From Candidatus Nanoarchaeia archaeon (GTDB taxonomy: Archaea > Nanoarchaeota > Nanoarchaeia > SCGC-AAA011-G17 > JAFCDX01), in NCBI GenBank assembly GCA_028717785.1, contig JAQUND010000003.1, forward strand, positions 20,465 to 84,464: 64,000 bases of DNA, in the 5' to 3' direction. Under the pieces are notes generated by a model. That model searched no databases. It had not been told where the DNA came from and saw only the letters and a list, made by a program, of their open reading frames with translations. Position numbers and translations under genes: made by a program. Below are positions 33,623 to 42,347 of this stretch, piece after piece. Within the stretch, counting starts at the first letter, position 1. The number at the start of each line of letters is the position of its first letter.

Positions 33623-33654
33623 GTCGTGCTCTTCACGGGCGCGTGGATTGAAAC
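33623..33654 (+). CRISPR. solitary CRISPR-like repeat, copy 3
   Basis: A 32-base unit starting GTCGTGCTCTTCACGGGCGC and ending GTGGATTGAAAC, seven bases after the topA stop. The six-pair stem includes two G-U pairs. It is the copy closest to the others (27-28 of 32 positions to copies 1, 5 and 6). Confidence 0.82.
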
Positions 33655-33682
33655 ATATTATATGTATTATAAAAATGAGAAG

Positions 33683-33748
33683 TATGCAATCCGGAAGAAC
33701 CGGCTAGCGCATATACATAAACAGAAAGGTAAAAATTTAAGCGCTTAA
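33683..33748 (+). other. hairpins downstream of repeat copy 3
   Basis: TATGC (33683) pairs with GCATA (33709), and inside it CCGG pairs with CCGG around AAGAA. Further on is the 12-base palindrome TTAAGCGCTTAA (33737-33748). They fill the gap between the repeat and the transglycosylase gene and may be part of a processed RNA or its 3' end. Confidence 0.35.
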
Positions 33749-33779
33749 CTATTTATTTAACTAATAGGAGAGACTAAAA

Positions 33780-34532
33780 ATGTCAGAAGAAAATAGAAAA
33801 AAAAAGTTTTGGAGTTTTCATAAAGTATGTTTTCTTATAATTTTTCTTATTTTAATTCTTTTTATTTTATATGTATTAATTCTTTTTACTAAAAATGTTA
33901 ATGGAGAATTAATTACAATAAGAAAAACTCAAATAGAACAATTTAACAAACACGCTGAAACTAATCAATTTCTTCTTTCGACAATAGATTGGTCTTCAAG
34001 GAGAATTAATAAAATATTGTTTATGAGGGATCAAATAGAAACTGAGTGGGTAAGAGCAAAATATAAGGGTTCTTTAGATGAAGCATATAAAATTGCTGAA
34101 ACAATAATGAAAGAAACAGAAAATTATTCTTATATAGAACCATTTTTTGTACTTGCAACACAATTTGTAGAATCAAGTTTTATAAAAAAATCAAAGAGTA
34201 AAGCAGGCGCATTAGGTATTAATCAGATTATGCCTTCTACTGGAAGATTACTCGCTCAATGTTTAGACTTAGAATATACTGATTCTTTATTATATAGTAT
34301 ACCTATAAGTACAAAAATGTCAATAAAGCTTTTCGATATTTTATATGCACAATATGGACAATGGGATGTTGTTCTTGCTGATTACAATGGGGGCCCTTGG
34401 CAAGCTTATTATTATAAAAATAAAAACGAATCTTTGGCAAAAGAAACATTTGATTATATACCAGCAGTTTTAAATAAGAAAATGTTATATGATTCTTTAT
34501 TTCTAAAATATAGAGTTGATGTTAATAAATAA
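33780..34532 (+). CDS. membrane-anchored lytic transglycosylase (SLT domain)
   Basis: A 250-residue protein with an N-terminal membrane segment (about 15-38) and a periplasmic SLT domain. The catalytic Glu is in QFVESSFIKKS near residue 128, with AGALGINQIMPSTGR and DVVLADYNGGPWQAY as the other family motifs. It cleaves peptidoglycan between MurNAc and GlcNAc, and could serve late lysis or wall remodelling. AGGAGAG precedes the ATG. Confidence 0.85.
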   Translation: MSEENRKKKFWSFHKVCFLIIFLILILFILYVLILFTKNVNGELITIRKTQIEQFNKHAETNQFLLSTIDWSSRRINKILFMRDQIETEWVRAKYKGSLDEAYKIAETIMKETENYSYIEPFFVLATQFVESSFIKKSKSKAGALGINQIMPSTGRLLAQCLDLEYTDSLLYSIPISTKMSIKLFDILYAQYGQWDVVLADYNGGPWQAYYYKNKNESLAKETFDYIPAVLNKKMLYDSLFLKYRVDVNK

Positions 34533-34542
34533 CAAATAATTT

Positions 34543-34573
34543 GTTGTGCTTTCATGGCCACATGGATTGAAAC
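34543..34573 (+). CRISPR. solitary CRISPR-like repeat, copy 4
   Basis: A 31-base, more divergent unit: GTTGTGCTTTCATGGCCAC then ATGGATTGAAAC, ten bases after the transglycosylase stop. The stem keeps G-C, U-A, G-C at its base and needs a mismatch or bulge above. After 11 bases comes a six-pair hairpin (TGTTAA 34585 with TTAACA 34597-34602) whose loop is T-rich. Confidence 0.7.
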
Positions 34574-34657
34574 GCTATAAATTTTGTTAAGCTTTTTTAA
34601 CAGTTCTTTACGATTTCTTCTATTCTTGTTTCTGTTGTTTTATTTTTTGGAGATTTT

Positions 34658-35461
34658 ATGAAATTTATTTATGCTACTGATCTACACGGAAATGAAAAAA
34701 AATATAATGATATTTTACATTATGCTATTAAAAATAAAATCAATATAATACATCTTGGTGCAGATTTATTGCCTAAGAGTTTTAACATAATAGAACATCA
34801 AAGATTATTTATTGATAATTTTTTAAGAGATTATTATGAAAAGGCAAAAAAAAATAAAATAACTTTATTAAGTTTTTTTGGTAATGATGATATTTATATC
34901 CATAAAAAACATTTTAGAAAATATGGTGATCTTCTTGACGAGAAACCTGTAGAAATAGAAGGTTTTGTTTTTAGAAGTTATCCTTATGTCTGTGATCACC
35001 CTTTTGGGTTAAAAACAGCGTCAAAATTAGATTATAAAGGATGGGTGCAGCCTTTTTGTTCTAATTGCGTAGATGTGACGGAGAAAGGTATCGAGCACAT
35101 TGAAAATATTGACAAATGGTTACTTAATAGGTCGACAATAGAAGATGATCTCAAAGGCGAAAAATATGTTTCTAATTTAATAATGTCTTTTCATTGTCCT
35201 CCTTCGAATTTAAACTTAGATGTATGTCAAAATGGTTTAAGAGTTGGTTCTAAATCTATTTATAACTGGATAAAACAAGAACAACCAAAATTAGTGTTAT
35301 GTGGACATATTCACGAAAGTTATAGAATGTCTAATGTTTGGAAAACTTCATTAAATGATACAATAATTATTCAACCTGGACAAGATTTATTATATAGAGC
35401 TACATTTGTTGTTATAGAAATAAATAAAAATATTAATGCAAAATTAATTAATCATGCTTGA
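34658..35461 (+). CDS. calcineurin-like metallophosphoesterase
   Basis: A 267-residue protein with the ordered metal-site motifs: YATDLHGNEKK (DxH), IHLGADLLP, SFFGNDDIY (GN-D), LIMSFHCPPSN and LVLCGHIHESYR. It hydrolyses a phosphoester; the substrate is unknown. The eight-base overlap with the MmcB-like gene suggests a joint DNA-repair role. It is preceded by TTTGGAG. Confidence 0.8.
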   Translation: MKFIYATDLHGNEKKYNDILHYAIKNKINIIHLGADLLPKSFNIIEHQRLFIDNFLRDYYEKAKKNKITLLSFFGNDDIYIHKKHFRKYGDLLDEKPVEIEGFVFRSYPYVCDHPFGLKTASKLDYKGWVQPFCSNCVDVTEKGIEHIENIDKWLLNRSTIEDDLKGEKYVSNLIMSFHCPPSNLNLDVCQNGLRVGSKSIYNWIKQEQPKLVLCGHIHESYRMSNVWKTSLNDTIIIQPGQDLLYRATFVVIEINKNINAKLINHA

Positions 35462-36251
35462 TTCAAAAAAAATCATAAAGTTTTTAGCTGAAAAACATTC
35501 CAATGATATTTTTGTTGTAGAATGCAAAAACGGGTCTACTTGGTTTGAAAATCATAGACGTCTTGATGCATGGTCTATGAAAAAATCTTGGAAAAACCAA
35601 TGTTACACGGGATATGAGATTAAAATTTCAAAGAGTGATTTTAAATCAGACTCTAAATTTGTAGATTATCTTTCTATGTGCAATGAACTTTATTTTGTCT
35701 GCCCATGGGAAATGATAAGTGTTTCTGAAATACCATTAGAAGTAGGTCTTATTTATGTTTCAAAAAACGAAACAAAACTTATAATAAGAAAAAAAGCTGT
35801 TAAAAGACAAATTGAAGAACCTATAAATGTTCTTAAATATATTTTGATGTACAGAACAAAAATAGAAAGAGAATGTAGTATAGAATCAAATAAAGACTAT
35901 TGGAAAAACTGGCAAAAAGAAAAATCAGAAAATATTGAAATAGGTCGTATTTCAAGTAAAAGATTAAAACAATTATTTGAAGAAAAAATAGAAAAAATTA
36001 GTAAAGAAAACGATGAGTTAAAATTTAAAAATGAAGTATTAATAGAACAACATAAAAGATATGATGATGTAAAAGAAATGCTATTAAATGCTGGTTTATC
36101 TGAATTTGATATAAGACCAATAAGAGTAAAATACGCTGTAGAAAAACTAATAAACAAACTAGATCAAAAAGTACCTGAACAATTCAAGAATGCTATTATT
36201 TCAATAAATAATTATACTAAAGAACTTATTGACATATTCAATAAAGAATAA
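35454..36251 (+). CDS. MmcB-like PD-(D/E)xK DNA-repair protein
   Basis: A 265-residue protein. Residues ~10-120 resemble the MmcB family: FVVECKNGSTWFENHRRLDAW, then GYEIKISKSDFKSD (the D/ExK part) and LSMCNELYFVCPWEMI. The C-terminal half is a coiled coil (EEKIEKISKENDELKFKNEV). MmcB-type proteins act in SOS-associated repair and are thought to be nucleases. The first catalytic acid is not obvious, so activity is uncertain. Confidence 0.6.
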   Translation: MLDSKKIIKFLAEKHSNDIFVVECKNGSTWFENHRRLDAWSMKKSWKNQCYTGYEIKISKSDFKSDSKFVDYLSMCNELYFVCPWEMISVSEIPLEVGLIYVSKNETKLIIRKKAVKRQIEEPINVLKYILMYRTKIERECSIESNKDYWKNWQKEKSENIEIGRISSKRLKQLFEEKIEKISKENDELKFKNEVLIEQHKRYDDVKEMLLNAGLSEFDIRPIRVKYAVEKLINKLDQKVPEQFKNAIISINNYTKELIDIFNKE

Positions 36252-36329
36252 ACAAAATAATTTTTTAATATTGTTTTAATTCAGATATAATAAAAACGTC
36301 TTTATAGTTTAAATAGCAGAGATGTTTTT

Positions 36330-36593
36330 ATGTCTGAACAATTTATGCTTTTTATTGAAGCTCAGAAACACGCAATTGAAAAAGCGATTTTTTTAGATAG
36401 TCAAAAAGAAAATCGCGATCTTAGATACGACAAAAATGGTAATTTATCTAGTGCGTATTTTATTGAATGGATTAATAATCATGCAAGTGAGTTTAGAGAT
36501 GCATGGGAATTGTCAACCTGCAGAAAGTGTAAAAAAGTGTCAACATGCTACGATTGTTTAAGAACTTCTTGTGATTCTTTTGTTCCATTTTAA
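36330..36593 (+). CDS. hypothetical protein with C-terminal Cys cluster
   Basis: An 87-residue protein. The C-terminus has STCRKCKKVSTCYDCLRTSC, two CxxC pairs likely to bind zinc. A possible -10 (GATATAAT, 36287) precedes it. It lies between the MmcB-like gene and ligA. Not recognised. Confidence 0.55.
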   Translation: MSEQFMLFIEAQKHAIEKAIFLDSQKENRDLRYDKNGNLSSAYFIEWINNHASEFRDAWELSTCRKCKKVSTCYDCLRTSCDSFVPF

Positions 36594-36649
36594 AAAAATT
36601 GTTGGTTGTTTTATATAAAATATGAGATATAAATCTTTAGGAGATATAT

Positions 36650-38620
36650 ATGAAAATATTTAGTGAAGCGAAAGAAATATTGTTTCTGTTACAGAAAGCT
36701 TCAAACTCGTATTATAATGAAGCTATTTCGATTATTACTGATTTTGAATATGATCATAAAAGGGACAGACTTATTTATCTTTACGAAAAAGAACTTATTC
36801 CAAACAAATCATTTGATATTGACTTGGTAAAATCTATAGAAGAGTATCTTAACCAAGTAGGCGCTCCAATAACAGCTTCTGAATGGAAAAAGGCTGATCA
36901 TAAAAATTTAATGGCTTCTCTAAACAAGGTTAATACAGAAGAAGAGTTTATTAATTGGGAAAAAGAAATTAATGATCAATATTATGTAATTTTCGATAAA
37001 ATGGATGGTGGTTCTATTGATCTTGTTTATAAAGATTCAAAACTCATACAAGCTATTACACGTGGAAATGGTGTAACAGGTAGTGATATGCTTCAAAATG
37101 TTTTGAAGATGAAAAACGTAAAATCAGTAATTCAAGATTTTACTGGTAATTTGTATGGTGAAGTTTTTATATTAAGAGAAGATTTTGAAAAACTTAATCA
37201 ATTAAGTGATCATGAATATAAAAACCCAAGAAATACAGCTACAGGATTACAAAAATCTTTAGATGGAGAAAACGTAGAATTATTGTCTATATATTTTTAT
37301 GATATTCATAACGATAATATTGAATATGAAACTGAAGAAGAAAAATTAAAAACAATTGAAAACATGGGTCTTAAAACATGTTTTTGGAAAAAAGTAATTG
37401 TAAAAGAAGCAATTGAAGATTTTTATAAATATCAAAATGAAGTAAGGGTAAATCTTCCCTATGATGTAGATGGTCTTGTGATTCGTGCTAATTCTGTTAA
37501 AAAACAAAAAGATCACGGTATGCTTGGTGGCAAACCCAAAGCAAAAATTGCTTGGAAATTCAAACCAATGGAGAAAGAAACAGAACTTACTAATGTTATT
37601 TGGCATGTAGGAAATAGCAGAAGAATAACTCCAATAGCAATACTAAAGCCTACACCAATGGGTGGAGTTACTGTAAGAAGGAGTACTTTACACAATGTTG
37701 ATAGATTCAAATTGTTAGAACTTAAAAAAGATTGCAAAATTCTTTTAATTAGAGCAAATGATGTTATACCACAAATTTTAAAAAATCTTGGTGAAGGTAC
37801 TGAACAATTTAAAACACCTGATAATTGTCCGGAATGTGGCTGCAAAACTGAGATTCAAGGGAAATTTCTTATTTGTAAAAATGATGAATGTTCAGGCCTT
37901 GGTACAGGTAATCTTGAGCGTTGGGTTAATGTTCTTGATATTGACAGCCTTGGACCTAAAATTATTCAAATGCTTTATGATAGAAATTTGGTAAGAGAAC
38001 CTGCTGATTTTTATAAATTGACCATTGATCAGATTTCAGTTCTTGATCGTATGGGAATTCGATCAGCAACAAAAATAATAAAAAATTTAAAGTCTAAAAT
38101 GCAATTGACATTACCCGAATTTATTGCGGGCCTTAATATGTCTAATTTTTCTAAAGAAACAGCTGAAGCTCTTATAAATTCTGGTTATAACGATATTATA
38201 AAAATAATTAATGCACAAGAAGATGATTTAATCAAAGTAAAAGGTATTGCTGAAAAAACAGCATTGCAAATTAAAAAAGGACTTGCATCAAAGTTTACTA
38301 TTATGAAAAATCTTTTTGATATTGGCATTACTATTAAAGAACCAGAAAAAATACAATTTGACTCAAACAAATTACAAGGCATTTCGTTTTGTTTTACAGG
38401 TGCAATAAATGCAGTAAAACCAAACGGGAAAAGATACACTAGAGACGATATGCATAATTTAGTGATAAAAAATTCGGGTATTGTTGAAGAATCTGTTAAA
38501 AAGGGTCTAACATATCTTGTTGTTGTTGATCCTTCAACAAATAGTAGCAAAGCACAAAAAGCAAGAGAGCTTGGAACTAGAATTTTAAGCGAAAACGATT
38601 TTTTTCAAATGATTGGTTAA
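36650..38620 (+). CDS. ligA: NAD-dependent DNA ligase
   Basis: A 656-residue protein with full LigA order. Domain Ia has ITDFEYDHKRDRL. The adenylation motif DKMDGGS has Lys117. GNGVTGSDM, YDVDGLVIR and AWKFKP follow. An OB fold has GNSRRITPIAIL. The zinc finger has CPECGCKTE and CKNDECSG. Helix-hairpin-helix repeats end in a BRCT domain (ISFCFTGAI, GLTYLVVVDP). It seals nicks using NAD, which ties it to the NAD genes elsewhere in the window. A good AGGAG precedes the ATG. Confidence 0.93.
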   Translation: MKIFSEAKEILFLLQKASNSYYNEAISIITDFEYDHKRDRLIYLYEKELIPNKSFDIDLVKSIEEYLNQVGAPITASEWKKADHKNLMASLNKVNTEEEFINWEKEINDQYYVIFDKMDGGSIDLVYKDSKLIQAITRGNGVTGSDMLQNVLKMKNVKSVIQDFTGNLYGEVFILREDFEKLNQLSDHEYKNPRNTATGLQKSLDGENVELLSIYFYDIHNDNIEYETEEEKLKTIENMGLKTCFWKKVIVKEAIEDFYKYQNEVRVNLPYDVDGLVIRANSVKKQKDHGMLGGKPKAKIAWKFKPMEKETELTNVIWHVGNSRRITPIAILKPTPMGGVTVRRSTLHNVDRFKLLELKKDCKILLIRANDVIPQILKNLGEGTEQFKTPDNCPECGCKTEIQGKFLICKNDECSGLGTGNLERWVNVLDIDSLGPKIIQMLYDRNLVREPADFYKLTIDQISVLDRMGIRSATKIIKNLKSKMQLTLPEFIAGLNMSNFSKETAEALINSGYNDIIKIINAQEDDLIKVKGIAEKTALQIKKGLASKFTIMKNLFDIGITIKEPEKIQFDSNKLQGISFCFTGAINAVKPNGKRYTRDDMHNLVIKNSGIVEESVKKGLTYLVVVDPSTNSSKAQKARELGTRILSENDFFQMIG

Positions 38621-38622
38621 TT

Positions 38623-39321
38623 ATGAAAACGAGAAAAGTCTTAATTACTTCAGGTGGTACTCAAGAATATATTGATGATGTAAGAATAATGACAAACATA
38701 AGTACAGGAAAACTTGGTGCAAAAATTGCAGAAAAAGCATGTCCATTTTTCGAAGTTTATTATGTGCATGGTCATAATGCTATAATACCCAATGCTAATG
38801 TTCTCATACCTACAAATAAAATAAGTTTGTTTCCTGTAGTTAGTGCGCAAGATGCATTTACTACTATTAAAAAACTTATGTCAGAAAATATTTTTCTTGC
38901 TGTTGTTCATTCTATGGCTGTATCTGACTTCTCTTTCAAGAGAGATCAAACTGTAAAATGCAAATCAAATAATATTAAAGGATTCATAGAATATATACAA
39001 CGAACTATTGTAGACAATCCCAAAATAATCAAATATATTAAAGAGTGGAACCCGAAAACATTGCTTGTAGGTTTTAAGTTTGAAGTCGGGTTAAGTCCTG
39101 AAAATTTAGTTAATTTAGCACATTTATCGATTAAAAATAATAAATGTGATCTTGTTGTTGTAAACGATAAAAAAACAATCAAACAGTCTAATCAACATGT
39201 TGCTCAATTTGTTTTTTCTGACGAAATGAAAAACAGTCTTATTCAAGATAATACTATATTTGGTAAAGACGAAATTGCAGACGCAATAATAACTTTTTTA
39301 CTTTCTAAGGTTTTTCAATAA
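38623..39321 (+). CDS. CoaB-like phosphopantothenate-cysteine ligase domain protein
   Basis: A 232-residue protein matching the CoaB half of CoaBC: LITSGGTQEYIDDVRIMTNI then STGKLGAKIA, AVVHSMAVSDFSF, LLVGFKFEVG and DLVVVNDKK. CoaB joins cysteine to 4'-phosphopantothenate in coenzyme A synthesis. It stands alone without the CoaC decarboxylase half. It starts two bases after ligA. A moonlighting or flavoprotein-like role cannot be excluded. Confidence 0.75.
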   Translation: MKTRKVLITSGGTQEYIDDVRIMTNISTGKLGAKIAEKACPFFEVYYVHGHNAIIPNANVLIPTNKISLFPVVSAQDAFTTIKKLMSENIFLAVVHSMAVSDFSFKRDQTVKCKSNNIKGFIEYIQRTIVDNPKIIKYIKEWNPKTLLVGFKFEVGLSPENLVNLAHLSIKNNKCDLVVVNDKKTIKQSNQHVAQFVFSDEMKNSLIQDNTIFGKDEIADAIITFLLSKVFQ

Positions 39322-39351
39322 AAACTTTCTTTATGAATTGACTATAGAATA

Positions 39352-39525
39352 ATGAGAAAATTTCTTAAATTTGGTATTATATTTGAAATAATTGTTATTT
39401 GTATAGCAGTGTTTAACATAATTTGTCATGGTGTGCAATGGTATCATAAATTTTCAGTTATGCCTTCAATATTAATGTTATTTTTTTTAGTTTATCTTGT
39501 TCTTCATTATAAAGAAGGTAATTAA
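39352..39525 (+). CDS. small membrane protein
   Basis: A 57-residue gene from ATG 39352 to TAA 39523, ending exactly at the next start. Two hydrophobic segments (IIFEIIVICIAVFNII and SILMLFFLVYLVL) suggest two membrane spans. Its tight spacing with the membrane-anchored gene that follows supports it being real. Confidence 0.55.
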   Translation: MRKFLKFGIIFEIIVICIAVFNIICHGVQWYHKFSVMPSILMLFFLVYLVLHYKEGN

Positions 39526-40029
39526 ATGAATTATATTAGACTTATTTATATTAGTCTTATTTTAAATTTTGTTGTTATTGCTATTATAGTGTTTATTTGT
39601 TCACATGCTTCAAAAATATTAAAGTTTTTGATTATTGACTATGAAAAAATAGCTAAAAGAGTATATAAAGTTGAAAACTATATTGATCTTTTGGGTTTTA
39701 ATGCAAGCAATCAAGCTGTTCAGAGTCTTTATAAAGAACTAAAAAACACTCCAGATGATAAATTTCCAAAATCTTATGAAGAAATGTGCGAGTTTTTACA
39801 AAAATTTTCGAATAAAAATTATATTTTAAATTATACATCTATTCAGAAAAAAATCGAAGAGTCTGATAATATTGATGAAAGAATTTTTTTAGAAAAAAAA
39901 CTAGAAAAGTTAAAAGAAATTAAAAATTTGATGGATATTACGAGCAATGATTCTTCAGAAGCTTATTCTCAATCTCTTTTAAAAGAACTTGATAAATCTA
40001 TTGAAGAGTTTATGTCTGATCAGGAGTAA
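39526..40029 (+). CDS. membrane-anchored coiled-coil protein
   Basis: A 167-residue protein with one N-terminal membrane segment (about 6-26) and a helical, acidic cytoplasmic or periplasmic part including a coiled coil (KKIEESDNIDERIFLEKKLE). The start follows the previous stop directly. No family recognised; possibly a partner of the 57-residue membrane protein. Confidence 0.55.
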   Translation: MNYIRLIYISLILNFVVIAIIVFICSHASKILKFLIIDYEKIAKRVYKVENYIDLLGFNASNQAVQSLYKELKNTPDDKFPKSYEEMCEFLQKFSNKNYILNYTSIQKKIEESDNIDERIFLEKKLEKLKEIKNLMDITSNDSSEAYSQSLLKELDKSIEEFMSDQE

Positions 40030-40031
40030 AA

Positions 40032-41129
40032 ATGGAAATTAAATATGTTGAAGATCATACTATTTTTGAGTGTATTGTAGGTAGTCAAGCATACGGTACC
40101 CATAACGAACTATCTGATTTTGATTATGCAGGAGTAATGATTCCAGGAAAAGAATATTTTTTAGGTTTAAAAAATTTTGAACAATTTCAAGGGTTTGAAA
40201 ACGTAGATAAAACAATTTATGATATCAGAAAAGCACTTACTCTAATTGCAGATAACAATCCTAACATGCTTGATTTACTTTTTTCACCAGAACGTTGTGT
40301 AATTAAGTCGACAGAATATTGGAATAAGATTGTAGAGAATCGCGATATGTTTTTGTCAAAGAGAATACGTTATACTTTTTCAGGTTATGCATCTGCACAA
40401 CTTCAAAGAATAAAAACACATAGAAAATTTCTTTTAAATCCTCTTAAAAACGAACCACAACGTTCTGATTTTGGACTTGATGATATTTCTATTTTTCCGA
40501 CATCGCAAATTAAATCTGTTTGTCAAGCAGCACTTGAATTAATTGAAGAAACAGAAAAACCCTGTTTTATTGCAGAACTAGATAAGATTCATGGCGATTA
40601 TGTAATACCAATATTGTCTAAATTCTTAGCTTCTAAAGAAAGAATTTTAGCAATGGAGTGGTTACAACAAGGACTAAAATCTCAAAGTCATGCATTTATT
40701 TCTGCAGGTACTCAATATATTAAAGACGAGTATATTGATCAAGCTAGAAGAGAATTACAGTTTTATAATGCTTCATCTGAATGGAAACAATATAAAAACT
40801 GGCAAAAAACAAGGAATAAAAAAAGAGCTGATCTTGAAGCAAAATTCGGATTTGACACAAAACATTTGATGCATCTCGTAAGACTTTTACGAATGGGAAA
40901 AGAATGTTTGTTAAAAGGTGAACTATTTGTAGATAGAACAAATATTGATGCTGAAGAGCTTAAAGAAATCCGTAATGGTTCTTGGACTTTCGATCAAGCT
41001 GAACAATACACAAAAGACCAAGACAAAGAATTATCTGAATTATATTTAACTACAACTTTACCAAAATCACCCAATCGTGAAGCTATAAGTAAATTATGTG
41101 TAGAAATTGTCGATAATTTTTTAAGATAA
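40032..41129 (+). CDS. nucleotidyltransferase of the pol-beta superfamily (RlaP/YcgL-like)
   Basis: A 365-residue protein. The nucleotidyltransferase core is at the N-terminus: CIVGSQAYGTHNELSDFDYA, with the Gly-Ser and the two metal Asp residues. The large helical remainder (MHLVRLLRMGKECLLKGEL) resembles the C-terminal part of COG3541/RlaP proteins. The target is unknown; relatives are linked to RNA repair. It begins two bases after the upstream gene. Confidence 0.7.
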   Translation: MEIKYVEDHTIFECIVGSQAYGTHNELSDFDYAGVMIPGKEYFLGLKNFEQFQGFENVDKTIYDIRKALTLIADNNPNMLDLLFSPERCVIKSTEYWNKIVENRDMFLSKRIRYTFSGYASAQLQRIKTHRKFLLNPLKNEPQRSDFGLDDISIFPTSQIKSVCQAALELIEETEKPCFIAELDKIHGDYVIPILSKFLASKERILAMEWLQQGLKSQSHAFISAGTQYIKDEYIDQARRELQFYNASSEWKQYKNWQKTRNKKRADLEAKFGFDTKHLMHLVRLLRMGKECLLKGELFVDRTNIDAEELKEIRNGSWTFDQAEQYTKDQDKELSELYLTTTLPKSPNREAISKLCVEIVDNFLR

Positions 41130-41147
41130 TATATAGAAAAAGAAAAA

Positions 41148-41483
41148 ATGTTTTTAACTCTTTGTTTTTATGAATTTCCTGCTGCAAAAGCGCATATTGA
41201 TTTTTGGGAAAAATCTATGGGTGATAGAATTATAGAAAAACAAGAATTTGATTCTATGTGCAAAGCTTTCTATATTAAAAAAGGAAATCAATTAGAACTT
41301 GTTTATTGTGTACCATTACATAGATTGATTATAAAAGATTTTGAAAAAGATTTGGAAGAAATTCCTATTTCAACGATATTCTTAAAAACTTTAGTTTTTG
41401 GAAAAATAAATAAAACAGATTTGTTACTGATTGATAGGTATACGAATGACGTTTCTAATGTGTTTGCGCAGAAGGAAATCTAA
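41148..41483 (+). CDS. hypothetical protein
   Basis: A 111-residue alpha/beta protein (MFLTLCFYEFPAAKAHIDFW and onward) between two enzyme genes. No motif recognised. Confidence 0.5.
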   Translation: MFLTLCFYEFPAAKAHIDFWEKSMGDRIIEKQEFDSMCKAFYIKKGNQLELVYCVPLHRLIIKDFEKDLEEIPISTIFLKTLVFGKINKTDLLLIDRYTNDVSNVFAQKEI

Positions 41484-41486
41484 AAA

Positions 41487-41873
41487 ATGAATGAAATAGA
41501 AAAAAAATACTTTGACAAACTTTTGTCATTAACAAATCCTGAAAAAGAGATAGAAGTTCTTTGTAAAGAACTTGGCATTAAACAAGAAAAATATCTTATA
41601 TTTATAAATGCTGGAGGAATTTCTTATGTTATAAGAAAAATTGCTTCTGATATTATTTTTTCGCTATTAAAAATAGATAATAAAAGTAGAGTAAAGCTTG
41701 CATTATTTCATCTTGTCAGTGATTCAGATATTTTTTATATTAATAAAGAAATAGAACAACAACGAAAAGAATCATGGACTTATAGAGACTTTCAAAAAAG
41801 AAAAACAGAATTGTGCGATGAACTTATAAAAAAAGCTAATAATCTTTTAATAAATCAAGAAAAAAATGATTGA
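41487..41873 (+). CDS. hypothetical protein
   Basis: A 128-residue helical protein with a Lys/Glu-rich C-terminus. It overlaps the Nudix gene by eight bases, so the two are probably co-translated. Not recognised. Confidence 0.5.
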   Translation: MNEIEKKYFDKLLSLTNPEKEIEVLCKELGIKQEKYLIFINAGGISYVIRKIASDIIFSLLKIDNKSRVKLALFHLVSDSDIFYINKEIEQQRKESWTYRDFQKRKTELCDELIKKANNLLINQEKND

Positions 41874-42297
41874 ATTTAAAAATGCAGCTTCAACTGCTAG
41901 TTTAATTGTTTGTAAAGAAAACTGCGTTTATCTGATCAAACGAAAACATGATCCTTTTAAGGGACAATGGGCTTTACCTGGAGGATTTCTTAATTGCGAT
42001 CAAGAATCTTTAGAAGAAGCAGCTGTTAGAGAACTTTTTGAAGAGACTAAGTTAAAAGCAAAGATAGAGTCGTTAAAACTTGTTATGGTTAACTCAAATC
42101 CCAAAAGAGACCCAAGAGGACATGTTATTGATCATGTTTTTATTGTAGTAGATTTTGATGGTGAACCTGAAGCTGCTGATGATGCAAGTGAAATTAAAAA
42201 ATTTAATATTGATGCTTTACCAGAACTTGCTTTTGATCATAAAGAAGTATTATCGCGTTTAATTAAACCTTATAAGAATCTTTCTCTGTATTTTTAA
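41866..42297 (+). CDS. Nudix hydrolase, ADP-ribose pyrophosphatase-like
   Basis: A 143-residue Nudix protein. The Nudix box is seen as ALPGGFLNCDQESLEEAAVR followed by ELFEET (about residues 38-62), with one residue more than usual in its loop. SNPKRDPRGHVIDHVFIV fits the ADP-ribose pyrophosphatase group. It could split ADP-ribose, a product of NADase defences, into AMP and ribose phosphate. Repeat copy 5 follows ten bases after the stop. Confidence 0.8.
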   Translation: MIEFKNAASTASLIVCKENCVYLIKRKHDPFKGQWALPGGFLNCDQESLEEAAVRELFEETKLKAKIESLKLVMVNSNPKRDPRGHVIDHVFIVVDFDGEPEAADDASEIKKFNIDALPELAFDHKEVLSRLIKPYKNLSLYF

Positions 42298-42307
42298 AAT
42301 AAATTAG

Positions 42308-42339
42308 GTCGCCCCCTTCAGGGGCGCGTGGATTGAAAC
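42308..42339 (+). CRISPR. solitary CRISPR-like repeat, copy 5
   Basis: A 32-base unit starting GTCGCCCCCTTCAGGGGCGC and ending GTGGATTGAAAC. The stem GCCCC/GGGGC is five perfect pairs around CTTCA, in a register one or two bases different from the other copies. It is ten bases after the Nudix stop and eight bases before the ATG at 42348, so it forms the leader of the CCA-adding gene. Confidence 0.82.
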
Positions 42340-42347
42340 ACAGTATA

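Noticed and set aside
40800..40815. TGGCAAAAAA inside genes (near 35909 and 40801) as further promoters
   Set aside because: They encode WQK in coding frames and have no matching -10 box at the N19 distance.
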